From Cololabis saira (Eukaryota > Chordata > Actinopteri > Beloniformes > Belonidae), in the NCBI RefSeq assembly GCF_033807715.1, contig NC_084592.1, positions 24,524,001-24,588,000 of the forward strand: a DNA stretch of 64,000 nt. The letters run 5' to 3'. Below the pieces are notes generated by a model that saw only the letters and a program-made list of their open reading frames with translations, was not told the DNA's origin and did no database searches. This document shows, piece by piece, positions 1 through 12,936 of the stretch. Made by a program: the position numbers and the translations under genes. Each line of letters starts with the position of its first letter. Within the stretch, counting starts at the first letter, position 1.

Positions 1-1605
1 GTATTTACCCATTGTGAATTACACAGGTGAGCATATCCTTAGTGTATTAGGTGTTGTCTGAGGTCTCATATTTATTGGTCTTTAATGAGATGCTTTTAAA
101 CTTAAACAGTGAAAGAGAAAATGTTTTTAGGATAGATACAGAAAAACTGTTTGCAATCGCCAACAAACCATACTCTTGGTGGGCGCATTTACACAAGTGT
201 GTCTCTGCAAACACAGAGATGTAAGTGACTTATCTAGGACGGGGACATCACAGGCAACACCACCCAGAGAAATTTAATTTTATGGTGACGAAAGAAGCAG
301 GAGAGCGCGCGGACTAAATAGGTGTGACTGCACAAGTTCTCCTTTAAAAGCGTCCAAGATCACACGAAACACAGAGCGAGCAGCCAGGAAAAGCCTTCCT
401 GCTGACATTGTTTTATGTCTTAGAAACGGCTGTGCGAGAATGTGTGTAAAACTGCAGCAGCTGAATCCAGCTGATAGAGAGGAGCATCGCAGTGCCACTT
501 GAAACCCAAGGGGAAAAAAAGAAAGCAAGAGTGGAGAAAGAAAATAAATCAGAGGGAACAAAAGAACTGAAGAGTGGACATGTGTACATTAGTCTGTTGG
601 AAATGGTTTCTGTTTTATAGTAAACTTATTGTTTGTTTTTAAGAAAAAAAATAATTCATTTGTTGATTTAATTAAATTGTATATTTCTTTATAATATCCT
701 CTTCAAACATCTCGATTAGAGATTTTCCAATAATAAGTCATAAGTCCGTCCAGGGCATTGCTCACCCTCTGCCAACCCCGGGAGGACCCTACACTGAGCT
801 CAAGTCTTCTACTTACTTTAAATTGTATTAATTTAATAGATTACGTTCAGTTATAAATATTTCAGTTATAAAGAATCCATTGACATTCGAATAAATTGGG
901 GTCCAAATGTTTGTTGCAGAGCTGATTCTTTGCACGTCTTTCAGCGATGTGAAATGTTATGTAGGAGACTAAATTCAGCATTTTGTCATTGCAGTGACTT
1001 TCTGGGTCTCTTTTGGGAATTTGCCTCATTTCTAAAAAACAAACTCCTCTATTTGCTGCCGAGGAACGTCCCCGTTTCCCTTCAACTTCATAAACTTGTA
1101 CTTTATCAAACGATGGCTCCTTAAATGATTAATAAGGTTTCCTTGTGTTATTTTCCGCAACATTTATAGCACCTTTACCATGCACTAATGAGTATGCTGC
1201 AGTATTCCAGGTGGGATTTTCCAGCCTAAAATAGCAGCATATTACCAACATAATGCTAATGTTACATAGATAGCTCTGTCCAACTACTCGCATCTCACCA
1301 CTTCTACACCTGGTGACTTAAAACATAACTTTGCAAGGCAGTATTGTGCAACTTAATGTGCTGACTTTTATAGCAACAAAGAAATATTACATGGGATCAC
1401 ATGGTGCACAGATGTTAATACTCCTACAATGACACCTTATTTTCAGACGTATCGATTTTTACTGATGCTTGTAAAACCACTTTTTTTGTTTGTTTCAATA
1501 TCATCCACACAGTCCTCTATTGGTGAAAAGTCAGGACTGAAGGCAGTATGTGGGGATGGAAAAGATTTCATGAAGGCAGCATATATACTGTACCTGTTGC
1601 TCTAA
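1..1605. other. SH3RF3 intron 1, distal block without recognised features
   Basis: AT-rich single-copy-looking DNA lying inside the inferred SH3RF3 intron. Short open frames here (for example 280-561 minus and 930-1124 plus) show no family signature. No SH3RF3 SH3-domain exon is visible. Confidence 0.5.
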
Positions 1606-1607
1606 AG

Positions 1608-1912
1608 GGCAGCACGATGGCTTAGTGGTTAGCACTGTTGCCTCACAGCGAGAAGGTTCCTGGTTCGACTCACTGGCTCGGCGGGGGTCTTTCTGTGTGG
1701 AGTTTGCATGTTCTCCCCGTGCTAGTGTGGGTTCCTTCTGGGTACTCGGGCTTCCTCCCACAGTCAAAAACCATGCGTAGGGGCGTATAAATTGCCCATA
1801 GGTGTAGGTGTGACTGGTTGTCTGTTTATCTATGTGGCCCTGCGATGGACTGGTGACCTGTCCAGGGTGGACTCCTGCCTCTCGCCTGAAATTAGCTGGC
1901 AGCAGGTATAGA
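1608..1912 (+). repeat. tRNA-derived SINE-like teleost repeat
   Basis: It begins GGGCAGCACGATGGCTTAG and carries RNA polymerase III-like promoter boxes: an A-box-like TGGCTTAGTGG at 1618-1628 and a B-box-like GGTTCGACTC about 40 bases on. The body contains the phrase GTGTGGAGTTTGCATGTTCT and ends near a CTGGCAGCAGG motif. I recognise this as a very common interspersed repeat of fish genomes. The tRNA-like head suggests a SINE, which is inference. A degenerate second copy is at 23384-23505. Confidence 0.7.
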
Positions 1913-4900
1913 AAATGTGTGTTGCTCTAAAATCTCAATGCAATTTTCTGCATAACACAGTTACTGATACAACCACAGTTCACATTTCTGTGATGCTCCT
2001 TCCCACATTCCTCCTAACCCAGAGATGCAAACGTTGCCCCTGAACAACACTCGATCTCCTTGTTTCGCATGCCGCATGTGGTTTAATCAGCTGGCGAATG
2101 ACGGTAATTAATGCAGTGCTTGTGGAGGGGATCGGAGATCAGGGGTGACACTAGTATATTCTTAGGCCTTTGCCTGTTAAGTACTATGAAATACCTGCAA
2201 GTTCCTTGAATTATTAATTGACAATATGCACTGCAGAAGGAGAAATATGCAAATTCCTTCCAAATCTCCGAAGAACAATGTGCATGAACATGTTAAAGCG
2301 GAGACTTAGCACCTGGATGATTTCCATGCGCTAAATCATTTTAATCACCTGTTTAAGACAACTTTTTAAAAGGCAACGCCCCAACAAACCCCCTTTGTCC
2401 TGGGTGTCTCCAGACATTTGCCTGACAACACTGATACATGTTACAGGTATGTTTCCCTCAAACATATACCCCATGCTTGAGGTTATGAATCATAAGTAAG
2501 AGATCAGGGTTTGTGTGACGAGTTGTTCCCATGCAGCTGCTGTTTCTTTCATGTTGTTTCTTCAATGAATATTTACAGCACATCTCTTTTGCTCTGCAGG
2601 GTTGCTTTCCTTCGCGGACTTCATCCCATGCCTTGCTTTTTCACTTATTGGCTGAAATTCAGATGGCGTTGCCGACAGCTCCAGATATTTAGCATGCTAG
2701 ATATCCATCTGGTGTCAGAGATGGCTCGGCAATGTACTGGCGAGCCTCTTTGAAGCATCTGAGTAGTTCACACATTAGGAAAAGAGTGCAGGCTGGCAAG
2801 TGCTGATTGCTCGAAAATTCGCTTCCTATCAAAAGTTTTTGTCGGCAAGCTCGGCAATTTGCAAATCAGGCTTGAAATCATGTAGTCTGAAGGCAGCTTT
2901 AGACATCAGTAACGCTACCGTGCAGCACTATTGAACTGAACCGAGTTGCAGGGAGGACTGGTGGGAAAGAAAAGAAAACAGAGGTAGAAGAGTGTATCTC
3001 AGAGTGTTGATGAGTAAAGAAACGGGGTTAATGTTTGAAAGAATGTGTTTCCACTGAGGAGTAAGGAAAGCCATGGCTGCAGGGTCTGACACTGCCCCAG
3101 TTTTACTACAGTGCCAGTATCTCCTGTGGCTCTCCAGCACATTTCCACCCAGTTGATTAAATGCTGCCATCGCAGCCATTGCCAGTCTCTTTGAAGACTG
3201 AAGAAAAAAAAAAGAAACAGTAACTAGGGTGATCCATATAAAATCAGTGTTCATCGCTGCTCTCTGTTTTAGCCTAGATGTAGCCTTGATTGCCTGAGAT
3301 AAAAAGTTCTGGGACATGATGGCTTGATGGTGGAAGTAGGGCATGACGGGACACTGGAACTCGTATAACTAAAGTCAATTTACAGCCTGAGTTGGAATTC
3401 TACGCTCTTCATTAGTTGTTTCTTGTAAGTTGAAATGATTTCCTTCCAAAAATAATTTCTCCTTTCTTTATCTTATTTTTTTTTGCAGATCTATTTTCCA
3501 TAATGATATAGGGCTAGATTGTTATGTGAAATGCTCATTCACACCGATAGAATTCTGTGCTAACAACAGCACTCAATGAAAAGATTTGATGAAATTAAGC
3601 ATCAATATTTTAAATATCCAATAATACATTAAAGTAGCAATGCAAAGGTTGTTCCTCGTATGAACAACAGTTTGTCTTTGTAATCTTCTGTTCATCACCC
3701 TACAATGATGCTCCTCTACAAATAACGCCTTTATATGATTCAGTTTGTGTTCAAAATTCTTTAATTAAAACATCATCGCAAAACTCAATTTGTCCAAGTA
3801 ACAAGGCTGTTTTGTCCACGTGTCCCCGATGCTGCACAGAGTAAGGCATTTCTCACAGGCAGCAATGCTCAGCGTTTACCAAAGAGCAAAATGATGACCA
3901 CTGGTGTTTTAATGGAGCTTGCAGGACTGGACAGGGCAAGTCAGGGATGACTCTGGACTTCATCCAGCTCTCTGAGGAAAGATAAAGAGAACAAATGGAG
4001 AGCTGATTGGGGAAGTGGCTGCAATCATTCTCTGGAAGTCTCCCCTCGAGTTCACAAGCATTAGTCAAAAGACAGCAGATTAGGGCAACAGCAGAGAGAG
4101 AGCAGATAACAGAGATAGCTGCGATAAACAGGAGAATAGAGTCCCAGCATGCAGGGAGAGCACCAAGTAACGGTTCAAGTTAGGCAATACTGTTGTAATA
4201 TTTTAGTGCTTTACAGGTGGCATCACATTTGAATACTTTATAAAATACTCTATACTCGGGTAGACGGAGAAGTTCATGAATAACACAATAACTGCAAGGA
4301 CTCCAGATCACGAGGCTGCAAAACTGGCCAGCTGGTATGAGGTGTTGGTCCTGATATGCCATGGTTGCTTTGCCAAAAACAAACAGTGTTATGGTCAACC
4401 AACTCCACTTTGGTCTTGTGTTCTTCAAAGAAAGTTGATGCAGAAGTCTTGCAGCAAAATAAGTTAATACACCATGTTCCAGATTAGCAGCACCTCAATG
4501 CCACCTCCCCTCTTACGTCCTATGAAAACATTACTCGTGTACTTAGTTTTTTCATACATTGCTTCTGCATCTTGGCTCAGTCTATACTATGTTATTCACC
4601 TTATCCGAAGATGAGGGAAGAAAGATCATTATTTTATGTCCTGATGCATAAAGCCTTATACACAGAGGTTGGAATTTATTTTTCCCAGAACTACACACAC
4701 ACACACACAACACTTTAAAAATGGATTTGACCCTGATTATGAGATGCTCCACTGACCATTATTTCAGTCGGCTAGTACGTGTGGTGGTGGTCCTTACTCC
4801 ACTCTACTTTGTGTGCTGCAGGTTCTGGCAGGAGGGGCCACGATCAACAGCTGCTGTCCATGAGACAAGAGATTCACCGTAGATCTGAAAGCCATCAAGG

Positions 4901-7020
4901 ACTGCCACAACACCAATCTGAACAGGCAGATGGTGCAGAAATGAGAGGGGAAGGGCCAGGGTTTATTGGTTGGCAAGCAAGTGAGCTCCTGAAATAAAAT
5001 ACCGTGGCTGGCCACCATAAATAAATCACTGTGTGAGAGGGAAACGCTAATCTATTGTGGAGGCATCATTGTCTTGTTTGGACACATAAATAATAGACAA
5101 TGTTCAAAAATCCGTCTGAAATAGTGGAATCTGTGTTTGGCAATACTTGATCAATATTTTTTTATGTTGTGCATTACAGTTTCATTTATGTTTGTTCTAG
5201 TGTCACGTTTGAAAGCAAGACATATGTCTGATATTCTTTCCCACTCAGAATAAGGGCAGCCTTTAGGCCAGTATATTACTTCTTTTGGCGTGCTGTGAGA
5301 CACGAGAGGAAAAAGGATTAAAGATGGATGCCTTTGATTCCAGAAGTGCTTAACAAAAGCACGATTGCATCATCTTTATCTCTCCCGCTGAAAATAAGGC
5401 GGGGAGAGGGGATGACGGAGCTGAAGTTTCCTAAAACAGAGATGAACTTGTACACACACAGAAAAATCCCCTGATGCACATACCAACAAAAAACACACAA
5501 TCACAAACAGATAAACCCAAAAAACAGTGTTGTTGAAGGAGAAGAAATACATACAGTATAAAAAAAAGGCACTGACAGGGCCTTTGTTATAGGAGTCAGG
5601 TCTCAACTATATTCCACAATTTCAAGCTAAACCCATAAAAAAAAACCTCCAAAGCTTCTTCACCTTGAAAAGAAATGTGCTTGACTGCCATCACACCCTT
5701 TTTTCTCCTCATTTGAAATGACTCATTTCACTGACATCATGTTTGGTAATGCAGTAAGAACACTGACCAACAGTGTTTCTTAAGTGTGGTTTTTTTCCCA
5801 GGTGAAAAGAGTGAATAGCACTGAAATGTCTCTTGCTGATGACACAGGAGGCTGCTTGTTGCAATCAGGTCTGGAGTACTTCAGAAGAATTGAAAGAATT
5901 GATTATTTTTTTGCATTGATAGCCATTGCTTTTATAGTTTGTGGGGTGGCATGCTTGTAAAATCAAGAGTGCTGGCAGATTTGCCATTTCTCCCAGGTTT
6001 TATGGACTCGGGTATAATTTTAGTGCTTGGCAAAAAATAAAAAAATCAATATCCCAGTAGCAATGACATTTTTTGTAATAAAATATGGTATAAAAATGCA
6101 ACAAAGAGAATGGAGGTATGATGAAAGTTGAGTCATCAACAGCCAACTGTGATGTGGGAAAAAAAAAATCCTCTATTTTCAGACCAAAGGAAGCTGAACA
6201 CAGAACCATTGTTGTTGTGTTCAGTTGTGCTGTTGTACTTGTGATGCTCACACAGAGAATGGATGCTAAACTGCTATCAGCAGGTGGAATTTATGAACAC
6301 TGAGTGCAAAACAAATACATTTACTTTCAAAAACATCTTCTTCCCAACCTGGGCAACCGTTCTGTGATTCCCATGGAGTCTCTCACATGTTCTGTGGCAT
6401 TCTCATATTCTGACACAGTAAGGAGTTGAAACACCTCTTGAGAAAATAAAATCCAAACAGTCTCTGAACATGACAAAAAAAAAGGACTGAATCAGATATG
6501 TTTCAGCCTTTACATTCAATGTTTATACAGCCAACTGGTCTGAGGAGGATTTAGACATGAAATCCCATTGAAATTCCACTTAAAATGTGTGTATCCTGAG
6601 TACAAATCGTCAAAATGGTTTTCACTACGGCAAGCAAAAACGTTAAACAACAACTGGTACCTAATTTCTCAAGAACAGACTAGAATTACATAAAAAAAGT
6701 GATGTAAATCTGAGCTTCAGACTGATCTGTGGATGTTGCCATGGTAACTTGTCTCTGTTGATAGGTCTCATCTTCTTTCTCTTTTTCAATTTTCATTCCT
6801 CCGTTTCATGAAGTGACTTTTAAGCAAGAATGAGCAAGTTAAATGTCAAATCTGTTTGTCTGTAAAGCAATAAGACGACGTGGTGACTGGAAAAATAGCA
6901 GTCAGCTTAACGTCTCCACACAAAGTTGTTATTTTTCTCACCACCTTCCCTTTCAGGTTTGTTTTTATCTTTTTGATTATTTCTAATTTAGGTCATTCTT
7001 TCTACAGTACGCACAAAACG
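1913..7020. other. SH3RF3 intron 1 block, mostly unique-looking
   Basis: No exon or clear transposon recognised. The stretch 2030-2160 is less repetitive, with homeodomain-type TAATTA/TAAT cores, and could be conserved non-coding DNA; this is a guess from base texture only. A 138-codon minus-strand frame at 2928-3344 has no recognisable family. A short CA run lies at 4692-4708. Confidence 0.4.
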
Positions 7021-7032
7021 AAAGATGGTGTT

Positions 7033-7057
7033 TGAACACACGCACACACACACATTG

Positions 7058-7130
<73 letters not shown>
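7033..7130. repeat. (CA)n microsatellite
   Basis: A short interrupted CA run is followed by an uninterrupted run of about 36 CA units (7059-7130). Both overlapping open frames (poly-HT and poly-CV) are artefacts of the repeat. Confidence 0.95.
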
Positions 7131-7132
<2 letters not shown>

Positions 7133-8860
7133 CCATCTGTCTACTTAGCATCCAATGTATATATGCTAGTTCAAACATGTACACACACAAAGCGGCGCAC
7201 AACAGAGCAGAAAGCTGATCACAGCTGCACCGCAGCCATGAAAAGCTCTGGATCTCCATGTCCTGAAATAACCGATATCGATATGCATGCAGCACACATT
7301 TGAGAAGAAAACCACCATTTATCCTCAGTCAAGGGAGGAAATTGAAATTAGAACTTACCATTACTCTGGTCTCCAACATAATCCTGTTATGCGCTTGGCT
7401 TTTTAACGCCTCCGCTCTTCCGCTCTGTGATTAAGTGTATGATACTTAACTTTTCAAAATATCAATATTTCTGTTGCTCGCACACGGCTGGGTGACGTGG
7501 CCAAAGTAATTATACCAAACCACTTTCTAACAGAATGACAGCATAAAATATATCTTGGTGTTTTCTATGAATATCAGCTGTCATACTGATAATAGCACCA
7601 AGTATTTGCATTCTAACCATGTTCCAACAGTGTCAGCGGTCAACATTGCTCTTATTCTGCACTGTGCTATCACTTAATTCGTAGTAAAGCTGTACTTAAT
7701 TACGTTTTATCCCCTTTTCTCTTATCAGACTGCTGAATGAGTTACAAAATAATGTGCATTTTGACTACAAGCTGTGACAGACTTTACAAATGAGATGTTT
7801 GATATTAAGCTGCTCTTATGTGCATGACTGGTGGCACAACCAAACTAGTATGGATTCATTTTAAAATGTAAAACTTTTGTTACAGTATGCCTGACTTCCA
7901 CACTACCCCGAAAAGTTTTGATGCTCGAAACTGAAAAATCTGTTGCCGACCATGTTTCGGCTTGTAAATGTTGGGGTTCCAGTCTACGTTGATGGACAAA
8001 GCAAAGTCCTTTCAAAAGCTGCACACATTCTCTTCACCTTACTTCCTCTTCTAGGTGGCTGCAAATCCTCTGACTCACCAAGACTTTAATCACACAACTA
8101 TCCCCGGACGATAACAAAAAGCAAACAAGCTTTAACGAAAGTGTAAACGGCCACATTTAAGATGGTGTAGAGTAGACATAGGTCTTTCCCGACGCGATGG
8201 TGAAATGCTAGTGTGACCTAGCCTGAGAATGTTGGTTCAGCTATGCAGCTTACAGCCGAGCTGCAGCTGCTCCGCTGACCCGACAGAAGTAAGGAAGGAA
8301 AATCGGAGGTTTAATTCAATTCACTTTAATCGAGCCGATTCACAACAAAGTCACGCCCAGGCACTCTCCAGACAAAGCATGCAAAGTTAAATAAATGGGT
8401 ATTGGTCAATACCTGTGTTCTTTTTTTATTCTAATTATAATTAAGCAATTATTTTTTTTCAATTTACATCAAACAAAGTCTATTAAAAATAAGAAATCCA
8501 AGAATTAAATTTAAAGTCCATCAGCTATGTACAATTTGACACGTGAACATGCATAGACGTACAGTAAACACTCACCTAACCCTCCCAACACACTTATTTT
8601 CAGTATTGGCAAGTATTTCCACTATTAGTATCTGTATCAAAACAACTCTAAATTGATCTGAACCGTCGTTGACAGCGAAGTTGTTCGCCACTCCCACTCA
8701 CAGTCTACACTACTTCGCCAAACTTCCTCGTTATTTAGTCAGAAAAAAGAACAAACAAACAAATAATCAGTCCACTTCCCACATGGCGTGCTGCGGATCA
8801 GATTGTTACGCAGGACGTTTCACAGATCATCTGTGATCCATTACAGCCCTGGCAGAAAGG
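7131..8860. other. SH3RF3 intron 1 block without recognised features
   Basis: Unique-looking AT-rich intronic DNA. I see no exon, RNA gene or complete transposon. Confidence 0.4.
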
Positions 8861-8869
8861 CTTGCAAGT

Positions 8870-9200
8870 AGTTTATTTTGGGTAATCGACTAATCTTTAG
8901 ATTATTTTTCAATAAGCAGATTTACTATAATACTGGTGTGAAATGACAGATCTATGTCACGGATGTATTTCACTTGTTTTGTTAAAGCCTTTTTTTTTCT
9001 TAAACCCTGATTGTCTGTATTCTCTCCCGCCATATAACCGTTGTTTCCATTTTCTTCTTCAGGGGCTGTATGCAGCTATCACCAACGACGATGGAAGCCA
9101 TTATAACTGGATTATTTCATTGTTGACACTGATACTTCCTGATAAATTTTCATAAAAATCAATGCAACTGAATTTTGTCAACTAATCACTGCAGCCCCAC
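8870..9200. mobile_element. Possible old hAT-type non-autonomous element
   Basis: The left part contains GTAATCGACTAATC and the right part TCAACTAATCACTGCAGCCC. These resemble the degenerate ends of fish hAT elements whose termini read like CAGGGCTGCAACGATTAGTC. No target duplication could be matched and the boundaries are approximate. Confidence 0.3.
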
Positions 9201-9288
9201 ATGTGCTGTTATTCTGGCAATATTCTTCACCGCTAGCATTTATCAATGAATTGTCAACATGTTACCAAATTGAATACAAAATGCTTTT

Positions 9289-9410
9289 TTGGGAAAAAAA
9301 AAAAAAAAGAAAAAAACTTGATAAAGCTGGCAATAATGTGGAGATTTTTTTTATCAAATTTATGATTAACCTTGTTGTAAATTTAAAAAAAAAAAAAAAA
9401 AAAAAAAGAA
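9289..9410. repeat. A-rich low-complexity tracts
   Basis: Two adenine tracts occur here: 9294-9316 (A-rich with single G interruptions) and about 9383-9406. Either could be a retroposon tail, but no adjacent element body is recognisable. Confidence 0.7.
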
Positions 9411-12400
9411 AACACAGGAATAGGAAATGAGGAGGTGGGGAAGAGTTAGTGTTGGCCATGAAAAAATGAGGCAGAGATATAATTTCATAAAGATTATCAT
9501 CGCAACTGGTGATGAAGTGAAGTCCAGAGTTATGAGAGTGAACAGAAGGTTGATGAAAAAGATGACCTGCATTCACTGCCATGTTTCTAAATTCTCTTTA
9601 GATGTGTGCACGCGCGCGTGTCGATATTTCTACTATGCTCTAGCCAAGAGTCTACTTCCTGCCAAATATAAAGTAGGTGGTGGGTGCATTTCAACATCTC
9701 TTTATATCAGAGAAAGATGAGGGTGCTGTGGGGGAGGCATTTTTTGTAAGAAACCATGACGGAAATGAACTATTTTAACAATATATTAAACACTTAAGTC
9801 TGCATCTACACACATACAAACAAACGGCTGCACAGATACCTAAAGAACCACCTTGTGCTTCTATGAATCCTTTCCCCAAGAGAACTGTTCCATTTTTTTA
9901 AGCACATCAGTCGTAGAGGATCATTTATTATTTTACATGCATTACACTGCACGCTGCTTTAAGAACCAGGAGAGTCATTGCCCCAAAGTAAAACTACCAG
10001 CTGTGGCAAACTGTGACTCGCAATACTTTTTGCAACATTGGCAGACTGTTCTTAAAGTGCTTGGATTAATTTTACACATCAACAGTCCCTGATGGTGGCA
10101 GGAGGTAACTGATTTGGTTTTAATTGCTGCCAGTTTTATAGGCCAGAAGCCATGTAACGCGATGCCAGCAGAAGCGGTGCTTTTCTCAACCAGGAAACGG
10201 CACATGAATGCCTTCCCACATCAAACAGGATTTTTGATCTTATTGTAAAGCCGTTGCAACACAGAAAAAAGGCATGAATAATGGTGGCCTCCTGTCATCT
10301 ATGATACTTTTATTTTAATTTTTGTAAACATGATATTCACATTCGCCACAGTCCGAGCGAGACTAATCAGAAATCTGCTCTTCATCTCACTGCTCCGGGG
10401 CGTGTACAAGTTTGAATGCATCACTTTCACTCAGTTATACTCAACGTGATCCTGCATTTGATTCACTTTTGAATGAGGAAATGTCCTGGCGCCCACTATT
10501 AATCAAAAAAACGGAACTTCTTAAATGGGATGTAAAGATTTAGATATACAGTTATGTGAAAAACTAAAAGAACACCCTCTTTCCATTGTTAAGTTTTACA
10601 TACACGGTATAAAATACTGAATGTATACTTTATTTGGCATGCATCACTGATGCCAATGACTTCTCACCCCCCTGTTTCCACAGGAACCAAAAGAATGGGA
10701 TCGAGGGGTCTGACCTTTAACCCATTATGTGTATGTGTGCACATTCATGTGTGTATTTATGCCCCTGGTTACATCCGCAGGAATAACAGTCAAGCTCTGA
10801 AGTTTGTTTAGGCCTCAACAGCCGTCACACACCAAACATTGAACTAAAACGAACACAAACTAAGTCAATATTCCTTCTCACAGGGTACAAGTGGTCTTCA
10901 TCCAATAACCTGCCTCCATCAATCAATCTATTATGCAATTTAACGCCATATCTGTACGTACGTAAACTCAAGTTGATCACTGAGATAATCTGTTGGTTTT
11001 ACAGGAGTCCGATACTTGCAGTTTTACAGCAAGCAAATATCAGATCTCTGCATCACTTTTTAAAACTACTTAAAACACACAATGAATCTATTGAAAACCA
11101 AATTTTATTATGCCGCTCATAAAATAGAGCTAAATATCTTTGTTGGTCAGCTTCATTGGGAATCATCCAAATTCCAGAAGTTGTGCAAGACTAGTAAACG
11201 CACACAAACATAGAAACAGATGAATATAAAGTACAAGCCACACACACACACACACACACGATTCAAAGATCTCCCAGGAGCATAGTTCGTAACTGGCAGT
11301 GCACACATAAATGTTTGCGTGTGAGCGAGAGAGGACGGTGGGTTCATTATGTGGTCACACTGAAATTAAAAACATTCTCTTGACGTGGGAAAAAGTGAAA
11401 GACAGATGGAAAGAAATTAGTTAAGACCAACAGAGGAAAAGGATGTGTTTATCCAAGTGCGTGCTCACATAACAAACTGTTTTGAACACATGCAAGGACA
11501 GAGAGATTTGTCCAAAAAAAGATAGAACTCAAAGAATTCACAAGATAAACTGTGTGCGTCTCTGTTTACCTGTCTGTGACCATGTGCCAGCTCAATATTT
11601 ATAGAGTTTAGGGATAATGTGAAGGTAATGACTACGTGGTGGGTGTTTACTGCAAAGATCAGCACTAATGAAAGTGAATGAAAAAGCACTGATGTGCATA
11701 AATGTGTGTTTACATCCGTGCAGGATGAGGAGAAGTGATTTTGCAACAGAGCTAGTGCTTGAATTTGCATCTCTGCATTTGAGAGGTTGGGTTTTAAATG
11801 TTAAGTTTGTATTTTAGGATAGAAGGAACATTTGAGGTAACTTTATCTCAGCAAATTAAGCCATTTCTTAATACATCTCTGGCCTTAAGGTAGAATAAGG
11901 TTAAAGTTACACCTGTGTGTCTGTTTGTGCATTGTGTTCAGTGAACTGTACTACAAAAGAAACAGGTTCAAAGCAACATTACACAGACCAGCAGTAGACA
12001 ACTAGATTTCCGCTTTGCAACACCTACCTAATCCTTTGCAATGACAGGGCAAAGCAATCTCTCCCTCTGGAGATGAAAGCACGTGGCGTCATTGTAGCAT
12101 TTTGTTGCCATGGTAACCTTGTGTGTTACCATGTCAACCAGGTAAATACAGGAAGGGGAAAACATCAAAGGTTTGGAGCTTTGCAACACATTGCTTTGAT
12201 GAAAACTGGCCAAGCAAAAATCAAGCTGCTGAAAAACTACCCAGTAGTACTTACAAGCTTTGTTTGATGATGATTTGATAAAATTGAGTCGAAATTCAGG
12301 AACCAATCACTACATTCCCCTATGAGCTGATGGGTTTGCTGCTGCCTCTGCTTTAGAACATCACACATTTTATAAGACTTACACTGAGTCTCAAAAAGCT

Positions 12401-12433
12401 TCAAAAAACCTTTTTCTGACGTCAGACGCATAT
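9411..12433. other. SH3RF3 intron 1 block
   Basis: Mostly featureless. Positions 10545-10640 (GTGAAAAACTAAAAGAACAC region) look like part of a dispersed fish repeat that I cannot classify. A short CA run lies at 11240-11259. No exon is seen. Confidence 0.35.
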
Positions 12434-12936
12434 TAGGGGTGCAACGATTAGTCAACATTGTTAGCAAAATTCGATAAAAATAGTCGCCAACAAATTTAAT
12501 TGTTGACTTTTGTCGGCAAAAAGAACATTTCAGAGAATCAGAAAATCATCCTCCTTCCCGTCTCTGCTGAGAATTGCATTTGCACAATAAGCTGCTATTA
12601 TCACCATGCATGTTCTTCCACAGAGTGAGGCATCTCCCTCTATTCCTATCTCTGCTGAGAAATACACAAACCCAATGGAATACAGCGACTGGTAAATAAT
12701 ACGGCTGCTGCTGATGCAACGCCACAGCGACTGCTAGCAAAGATGTTTTTTTGAATGAATTTGAGTGTCCATCGTTGTTGACTTTTATTTTTAATTAGCA
12801 TATAAACAACCTCATGCAAAATTTAAAAGCAGAGAGCTAAATAGGAGACATTTAATTATGAGATGCATAATCCGATTAATCGTTTCAATAGTCGATGTCT
12901 AGTTGACCATCAGGAAATTCGTTAGTTGCAGCCCTA
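12434..12936. mobile_element. hAT-type non-autonomous DNA element
   Basis: The left end is TAGGGGTGCAACGATTAG and the right end, reverse-complemented, is TAGGGCTGCAACTAAC. The flanking 8-mers ACGCATAT (12426-12433) and AGGCATAA (12937-12944) agree at six of eight positions, as expected for an aged hAT target-site duplication. Internal sequence includes TCGATTAATCG-like motifs near the right end. No transposase segment was recognised. Confidence 0.65.

Noticed and set aside
2928..3344. 138-codon minus-strand open frame with a strong acceptor-like sequence (T-rich tract then TTCAG) and phase-0 continuation, a possible cryptic SH3RF3 exon
   Set aside because: No matching donor at a sensible position, no resemblance to SH3RF3 or any family I recognise, and low-complexity parts. 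Not supported without transcripts.
7002..7303. Open frames rich in HT or CV dipeptides (also at 40697-40993 and 49157-49366)
   Set aside because: Direct translation of CA/GT microsatellites.
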